15,500 nucleotides of DNA from Anaerolineae bacterium (lineage in GTDB: Bacteria > Chloroflexota > Anaerolineae > Aggregatilineales > UBA3940): the NCBI GenBank assembly GCA_016926985.1, contig JAFGNO010000175.1, positions 1 through 15,500 of the forward strand, read 5' to 3'. The notes under the pieces were generated by a model. It made no database searches. It was not told the origin of the DNA and saw only the letters and a list, made by a program, of their open reading frames with translations. This document shows, piece after piece, positions 13,783-15,500 of this stretch (position 1 is its first letter; the number at the start of each line of letters is the position of its first letter). The position numbers and the translations under genes were made by a program.

Positions 13783-15309
13783 ATGGTCAGCCAGGAACTG
13801 GAACTCAAACGGATATATGGGTTTATCCGGCGATGGGGAATCCGGTTACGGCTTCTCCAGAGTGCTGCATGGCTACCGCGTGGGCTGGCTGCCGGGCTGG
13901 TAGTTTCCCTGGGGATTGCTGTTGTTGCCCGCCTCTGGCCCATACTGACCAGGGGAGAAGTGATCCGGTTTGGTGGGCTGGCTGCCGGTGTATTTGTCCT
14001 GCTGATGATCCTGGCTGTCTGGCTGTGGCGACGGTCGCCGCAGCAGCTTGCCCGCAAATTTGACCGCAAATTTGGCCTCAAGGAGCGGCTCTCTACCGCA
14101 CTGGAGCTTGCAGAAGGCTGTATTCCCGGGGGATCGTCGCTGCTGGTAAGTGCCCAGCGTGCTGATACCCTTCGGTCGATCACCAATGCCCGACCGCTGG
14201 GCGAGCTTGTCCGGGTATTTGACTGGCGAGATTGGGCAGCAGCCGCAATTGTCCTGGGGGCAGTCATTACGGCAGTAGCCCTTCCCAATCCCCAGGAGGA
14301 GATTCTGGAAGAGCAGGCTGAAATCGAGCAGGCTGTTGCCGAGCAGATCGAGGAGCTTGAGGAACTGCGCATCCAGGCGCTTGAAGACCCGGCGCTCACG
14401 GAGGCAGAGCGCGAGGCAGTCGTTGAGGCAATTGACGAGGCTATCGAAACGCTGTCCCAGGATAATATCTCCCGTGAGGAGGCACTGGCGGCGCTTGATG
14501 CTGCCGAGCGCGAACTGAACGACCTGAGCGAACAGGCTGCGGCGGAACGGCGGGAAGCACTTGAAGAGGCCGGGCAGGCGCTGGCAGAGGCCCAACCGGG
14601 GGAACTGGCTGAAGCCTTGCAGGAAGGCGACCTCCAGGCAGCGGCTGAGGCGCTTGAATCGATCACCGAGGGGATGACTGCCGATGAACTGGCGGCCCTT
14701 GCCGAGCAGCTTGAGGCGCTTGCCGCCTCGCTTGAGGGAACCAACCCGGAACTGGCGGAAAGCCTGCAGGAAGCGGCGGATGCGCTTCAGGCCGGGGATG
14801 TTGAAGCTGCCCAGACTGCGCTGGACGAAGCCGCCGGCGAACTGTCAGAGCTTGCTGAAGGGTCGGCTGCTCCGGTGGATTCTTATTCCGGCGCCGTTGA
14901 CCAGGGCCAATCAGAAGTTGCCGGGCAGGAGACTGCTCCCCAGCAGCCCGGGACAGGTGAGGAACAGGGGGAGGGTTCGGGTCTTGATCCCGGGCAGGAG
15001 GCTGGCGAAACACCGCGCGGCGGCGGTGCACCAGACGGCGGCGAGCGCCCGGTAGACGATATTTATGCGCCCCAGCATATCGGCGGGGAGGGCGGTGAGC
15101 AGGTGGACATCCCTGGCGATCCCGATTCGGGTGTTGTAGGCCAGGAAGGCGACCTGGTCGAGAATCCCACCGGAGAATCCACGGTACCCTATACCGAGGT
15201 CTGGACCGACTACGAAGGTGCCGTCAATGAAGCATTGCAGAGCGGCTATGTGCCGCTGGGCATGCGCGACATTATTCAGCAGTATTTTTCCCGGCTGGAT
15301 CCGGAATAA
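13783..15309 (+). CDS. Acidic coiled-coil membrane protein, putative MoxR partner
   Basis: A 508-residue protein. Three hydrophobic segments lie at about 35-52, 64-82 and 151-168. Between the second and third is a cytoplasmic-looking region with ARKFDRKFGLKERLSTALEL, a pattern common in MoxR-operon membrane proteins. Residues 170-360 are an Ala/Glu/Leu-rich, strongly acidic helical region with an internal repeat: ALQEGDLQAAAEAL (278-291) and ALQAGDVEAAQTAL (334-347). A Gly/Pro/Gln-rich disordered stretch (about 365-460) follows. The conserved-looking C-terminus is SGYVPLGMRDIIQQYFSRL. The ATG at 13783 has GGGGCGG six bases upstream; an ATG at 13768 would overlap the permease gene. The gene precedes moxR by 30 bp. 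Function unknown; it may be a scaffold handled by the MoxR ATPase. Confidence 0.82.
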   Translation: MVSQELELKRIYGFIRRWGIRLRLLQSAAWLPRGLAAGLVVSLGIAVVARLWPILTRGEVIRFGGLAAGVFVLLMILAVWLWRRSPQQLARKFDRKFGLKERLSTALELAEGCIPGGSSLLVSAQRADTLRSITNARPLGELVRVFDWRDWAAAAIVLGAVITAVALPNPQEEILEEQAEIEQAVAEQIEELEELRIQALEDPALTEAEREAVVEAIDEAIETLSQDNISREEALAALDAAERELNDLSEQAAAERREALEEAGQALAEAQPGELAEALQEGDLQAAAEALESITEGMTADELAALAEQLEALAASLEGTNPELAESLQEAADALQAGDVEAAQTALDEAAGELSELAEGSAAPVDSYSGAVDQGQSEVAGQETAPQQPGTGEEQGEGSGLDPGQEAGETPRGGGAPDGGERPVDDIYAPQHIGGEGGEQVDIPGDPDSGVVGQEGDLVENPTGESTVPYTEVWTDYEGAVNEALQSGYVPLGMRDIIQQYFSRLDPE

Positions 15310-15315
15310 TTCCGG
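15301..15315 (+). repeat. Perfect hairpin with the stop codon as its loop
   Basis: CCGGAA (15301-15306) and TTCCGG (15310-15315) are perfect complements, and the three bases between them are the TAA stop of the coiled-coil gene. There is no T-run, so it is not an intrinsic terminator. It lies 24 bases before the moxR start and could modulate readthrough or mRNA ends there. Confidence 0.6.
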
Positions 15316-15339
15316 CGCTGCAGGTAGATATGAGGGCTT

Positions 15340-15500
15340 ATGGCTGAACCATACACTGAACCTGATTTCTCTCCATCTGATTTTCGTTCAACGGCGGCTG
15401 GCATCGAGGCCCAGGTTGGACAGGTCATCGTCGGGCAGCACGAGGTGGTGCGCCTGGTGTTGATGTGCGTGATCGCCGGGGGCCACGCGCTGCTGGAAGG
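15340..15500 (+). CDS. MoxR-family AAA+ ATPase, 3'-truncated by window end
   Basis: Only 53 codons are visible. They read as the N-terminus of a MoxR ATPase: a variable start of about 20 residues, then VGQVIVGQHEVVRLVLMC, followed by AGGHALLEG immediately before the expected Walker A (VPGLGKT), which lies beyond the window. MoxR proteins are chaperone-like ATPases that assemble or activate protein complexes, often with VWA-domain partners. The ATG at 15340 follows GAGGG (15332-15336) by three bases. It is collinear with, and 30 bp behind, the coiled-coil gene. DUF58 and VWA genes usually follow such a moxR and would be expected next. Confidence 0.88.
   Translation, partial: MAEPYTEPDFSPSDFRSTAAGIEAQVGQVIVGQHEVVRLVLMCVIAGGHALLE

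Noticed and set aside
13873..14595. Second minus-strand frame of 240 codons under the coiled-coil gene
   Set aside because: No recognisable domain and fully covered by the plus-strand gene; composition shadow.
13686..14744. Antisense open frame of 352 codons under the coiled-coil gene
   Set aside because: It is almost only Ser, Ala and Arg, the mirror of the Glu/Ala/Leu codon bias on the plus strand, and has no domain or ribosome site. The plus-strand gene fits its operon.

Overview
The window reads as a chromosomal stretch from a Chloroflexota-like bacterium (Anaerolineae or relatives). This placement is an inference. It rests on moderately high GC, frequent GTG and TTG starts, an FHA protein with a single membrane span and a Thr/Pro-rich external linker, and a MoxR-linked ABC/surface-protein operon of a kind I associate with that phylum. 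No rRNA, tRNA, CRISPR array, insertion sequence or phage gene was seen. Coding density is very high and nearly every gene can be placed in a family.

Left part (1-6244). The window opens inside a class II (cobalamin-dependent) ribonucleotide reductase, nrdJ, whose 5' end lies upstream. It converges, with a 6-bp gap, on a CPA1-type Na+/H+ antiporter on the minus strand. Divergent from the antiporter is a compact plus-strand operon. It holds a small lipoprotein, a second small membrane-anchored protein that is visibly its paralogue, and a deoxynucleoside kinase. A GNAT acetyltransferase on the minus strand converges on the kinase. The kinase (deoxynucleoside salvage) and NrdJ (de novo dNTP synthesis) act in the same pathway but are not in one transcription unit.

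Right part (6373-15500). A monocistronic FHA-domain membrane protein, closed by a clear intrinsic terminator, precedes a long collinear operon. The operon encodes an exported 815-residue protein with two central membrane spans, an ABC ATPase, a polytopic membrane protein, an ABC-2 permease, an acidic coiled-coil membrane protein, and the start of a MoxR-family AAA+ ATPase that is cut by the window end. Gene spacings are 1 to 30 bp, so translation coupling is likely. The most plausible reading is a cell-envelope machine: the ABC module and the two membrane/extracellular proteins form the complex, and MoxR acts as its remodelling chaperone. DUF58/VWA genes are expected just beyond the window. 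Its function cannot be read from sequence.

The most interesting observations are the MoxR-linked operon, the unnamed tandem paralogue family at 4112-5012, the odd topology of the FHA protein, a hairpin that holds the stop codon of the coiled-coil gene in its loop just before moxR, and overlapping palindromes on a consensus -10 box before the FHA gene.
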